Source: Ruegeria atlantica | GTDB taxonomy: Bacteria; Pseudomonadota; Alphaproteobacteria; Rhodobacterales; Rhodobacteraceae | NCBI RefSeq assembly: GCF_013032005.1 | Contig: NZ_WQBE01000001.1 | Span: 868,001-932,000 of the forward strand | Length of the DNA stretch: 64,000 nucleotides | Reading direction: 5' to 3' | Part shown: positions 62,428-64,000 of the stretch, piece by piece | Position numbering within the stretch: the stretch's first letter is position 1 | Layout of the letters: each line of letters opens with the position of its first letter | Position numbers and translations under genes: made by a program | Notes under the pieces: generated by a model | Database searches by the model: none | The model's input: the letters and a program-made list of their open reading frames with translations, nothing else | Told to the model about the DNA's origin: nothing

Positions 62428-63624
62428 ATGGGCTGGAAAACTCTGAACGATATGGACCTGAACGGCAAACGCGTGCTGGTGCGCGTCGATATCAACGTGC
62501 CGGTCGTTGACGGGGTTGTGACCGATGCGACCCGTATTCAGCGTATCGTCCCGACCGTTCGCGATATCCTCGCAGCCGGGGGCAAGCCCATCCTACTGGC
62601 CCATTTCGGTCGCCCTGGTGGCGAGCGGCGCGAGAACCTGTCGCTCAAACAATTGATCCCCACGCTTGAAGCCGCCTTTGGCACCGAAGTTCTATTCGCC
62701 GCAGATTGCGTCGGCACCGAGGCTGATCTGGCCTCCGAAGCCTTGAAGCCCGGTCAGGTGCTGCTGCTGGAGAACACCCGCTTTCACGCCGCTGAAACCA
62801 AGAACGACGCCGATCTGGCCGCAGGCATGGCCAAGCTGGGCGATGTCTATTGCAACGACGCGTTTTCAGCCGCCCACCGCGCCCACAGCTCGACCGAGGC
62901 CATCGCGCGGTTGCTGCCCGCCTGTGCCGGTCGCCTAATGCAGGCCGAGCTGGAAGCGCTGGAAGGCGCACTGGGTGCGCCCAAGCGCCCTGTGACAGCG
63001 GTTGTTGGTGGGGCAAAAGTATCAACCAAGCTAGAACTGCTGGGCAACTTGATCGACAAGGTTGATTACCTGGTGATCGGTGGCGGTATGGCGAATACGT
63101 TTTTGGTCGCTCAGGGAGTTAGCGTTGGCAAATCATTGGCGGAAACAGCGATGAAGGACACCGCAGCCGAGATCTTGACCAAGGCTGAAACCTCGGGCTG
63201 TAAGATCGTACTGCCTTCGGACGTTGTGGTCGCCGAGAAATTCGAGGCAAATGCCCCACATCAGGTGTTGCCAGCCGATCAATGCACCGAAGACGGAATG
63301 ATCCTGGACGCTGGTCCTGAAAGCGTAACGACCATTACGGACATATTTGGTCAGAGCCAGACCCTGATCTGGAACGGTCCGCTGGGCGCGTTCGAGATCG
63401 AACCCTTTGACACCGCCACCAACGCAGCGGCCCTAAAAGCGGCGGCGCTGACACGGTCGGGACAGCTGGTTTCGGTCGCTGGCGGCGGTGACACAGTCGC
63501 GGCGCTGAATGCATCCGGTGCGGCCAAGGATTTCTCGTATATCTCGACCGCTGGCGGCGCGTTCCTGGAATGGATGGAAGGTAAAACCCTGCCCGGCGTC
63601 GCCGCCTTGGAAGGTCAGGCGTAA
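62428..63624 (+). CDS. pgk: Phosphoglycerate kinase
   Basis: A 398-residue PGK: 1,3-bisphosphoglycerate + ADP to 3-phosphoglycerate + ATP. Substrate loop [10 protein letters not shown], the LAHFGRPGG and [11 protein letters not shown] regions with basic residues for the acidic substrate, [25 protein letters not shown], and the nucleotide site [13 protein letters not shown]. Normal length. No gap, tpi or fba gene is beside it. Confidence 0.97.
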   Translation: MGWKTLNDMDLNGKRVLVRVDINVPVVDGVVTDATRIQRIVPTVRDILAAGGKPILLAHFGRPGGERRENLSLKQLIPTLEAAFGTEVLFAADCVGTEADLASEALKPGQVLLLENTRFHAAETKNDADLAAGMAKLGDVYCNDAFSAAHRAHSSTEAIARLLPACAGRLMQAELEALEGALGAPKRPVTAVVGGAKVSTKLELLGNLIDKVDYLVIGGGMANTFLVAQGVSVGKSLAETAMKDTAAEILTKAETSGCKIVLPSDVVVAEKFEANAPHQVLPADQCTEDGMILDAGPESVTTITDIFGQSQTLIWNGPLGAFEIEPFDTATNAAALKAAALTRSGQLVSVAGGGDTVAALNASGAAKDFSYISTAGGAFLEWMEGKTLPGVAALEGQA

Positions 63625-63688
63625 GGTCAAAATTGGTCGCATTTCGGGCCTCATGGTAGTCTCTCCTTGTTGAATCGGAGATTTTGTC

Positions 63689-64000
63689 ATGAGGTTCATA
63701 GTCTGTCTGGTCGCCATATTGATACCTGCCTACTCTGCGGCACAATCCAGCTGCGAAGGGCAAACGCAACTCGACGCCAATTTCTGCGCCAAGGAAAAGT
63801 GGGAAATCGCTGATCGCGAACTGAACCGTATCTGGGCTGAGGTCAAACCAATGGTCGACGCACGCGGAAACGGTCAGGCCCTATTGGACGAACAGCGCGC
63901 CTGGCTGAAAGCGCGCGACGCAGCCTGCGACCCGGAACTGGATAGTGACGGCAGCGCGGCGCCCATGTTCTATTGGGATTGCATGGAACAACAAACCCTG
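63689..64000 (+). CDS. LprI-like (DUF1311) exported protein, truncated by the window edge
   Basis: The first 104 codons of a gene that runs off the right end. A signal peptide (MRFIVCLVAILIPAYSAAQS) leads into a Cys-containing LprI/DUF1311 domain: QLDANFCAKEKWEIADRELN, LLDEQRAWLKARDAACD and FYWDCMEQQT. Four cysteines in the mature part could form two disulfides. Relatives inhibit lysozyme, but many are uncharacterised. CGGAG at 63676-63680 supports ATG 63689. Confidence 0.82.
   Translation, partial: MRFIVCLVAILIPAYSAAQSSCEGQTQLDANFCAKEKWEIADRELNRIWAEVKPMVDARGNGQALLDEQRAWLKARDAACDPELDSDGSAAPMFYWDCMEQQTL

Noticed and set aside
1..64000. CRISPR arrays, prophage, transposons, integrons or a defence island.
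   Set aside because: No regularly spaced repeats, integrase, transposase, phage structural genes or known defence genes were seen on either strand.

Overview
The window looks like ordinary, single-copy chromosome from a marine-type alphaproteobacterium of the Rhodobacteraceae (Roseobacter group). The signs are a moderately high G+C content with dense, strand-switching short operons, a one-cysteine DksA, a C4-type 5-aminolevulinate synthase (HemA) behind an FNR box, a TakP-like TRAP transporter, the amiC-mrcA-prfB order, and many families typical of the group (DUF2927, DUF2852, DUF2189, CoxE-like VWA). There is no rRNA or tRNA gene, prophage, insertion sequence or CRISPR array. Genus and species cannot be fixed from the sequence alone.

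Layout. 0.25-3.1 kb: erpA, xth, a flavin monooxygenase and dksA. 3.4-7.6 kb (+): a MoxR ATPase and a CoxE-like VWA protein with an acetyltransferase, a DUF2927 lipoprotein and a 56-residue membrane protein between them. 7.6-9 kb: a low-G+C membrane orphan and a small M48 peptidase. 14.2-9.0 kb (-): a coupled five-gene run, DUF4440, glnE, a 90-residue protein, an RlmI-like methyltransferase and a PIN-domain protein. 14.4-16.6 kb (+): DUF2852, RDD, bpt and VOC. 16.7-23.5 kb: TRAP transporter dctP-dctQ-dctM facing a Cache-domain kinase and NarL-type regulator. 23.6-24.9 kb (-): VOC protein and a BesD-like Fe(II)/2-oxoglutarate oxygenase.

25.1-27.7 kb (+): ilvB-ilvH behind a complete transcription attenuator (promoter, leader peptide rich in Leu/Val/Ile codons, competing hairpins, terminator). 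28-31 kb: HTH regulator, DUF2189 protein and amidase, the last behind a 23-bp perfect palindrome. 31.1-36.1 kb (-): amiC, mrcA and prfB. 36.2-39.5 kb: aminotransferase, and divergently a BepA-like M48-TPR protein with a DsbA-like thioredoxin. 39.5-41.8 kb: FkbM methyltransferase and a probably exported agmatine-deiminase-like protein. 41.9-45.6 kb (-): ispG, a RodZ-like protein and hemA. 45.9-52.6 kb: M20 dipeptidase, lpd, a membrane coiled-coil protein, DUF924, MFS transporter and queA. 52.7-59.5 kb: a YhdP/AsmA-like protein, bcp, DUF455, and an overlapping M23 peptidase-bactofilin pair. 59.6-64 kb: mtfA, aqpZ, two overlapping cyclophilins, pgk and a truncated LprI-like gene at the right edge.

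Most genes are housekeeping: branched-chain amino acid, haem and isoprenoid synthesis, peptidoglycan and envelope assembly, glycolysis, translation termination and tRNA modification. I did not find a clear new defence or mobile system. What merits attention is mainly non-coding and regulatory: the ilv attenuator, the FNR box placed as a class II site before hemA, perfect palindromes before lpd, the amidase and the FkbM gene, and a composite intergenic repeat in four copies, three of them between convergent genes. On the protein side the most interesting points are the BesD-like oxygenase with an HxD iron site, the TRAP permease with large hydrophilic insertions, and the split MoxR-VWA module with an altered MIDAS motif.
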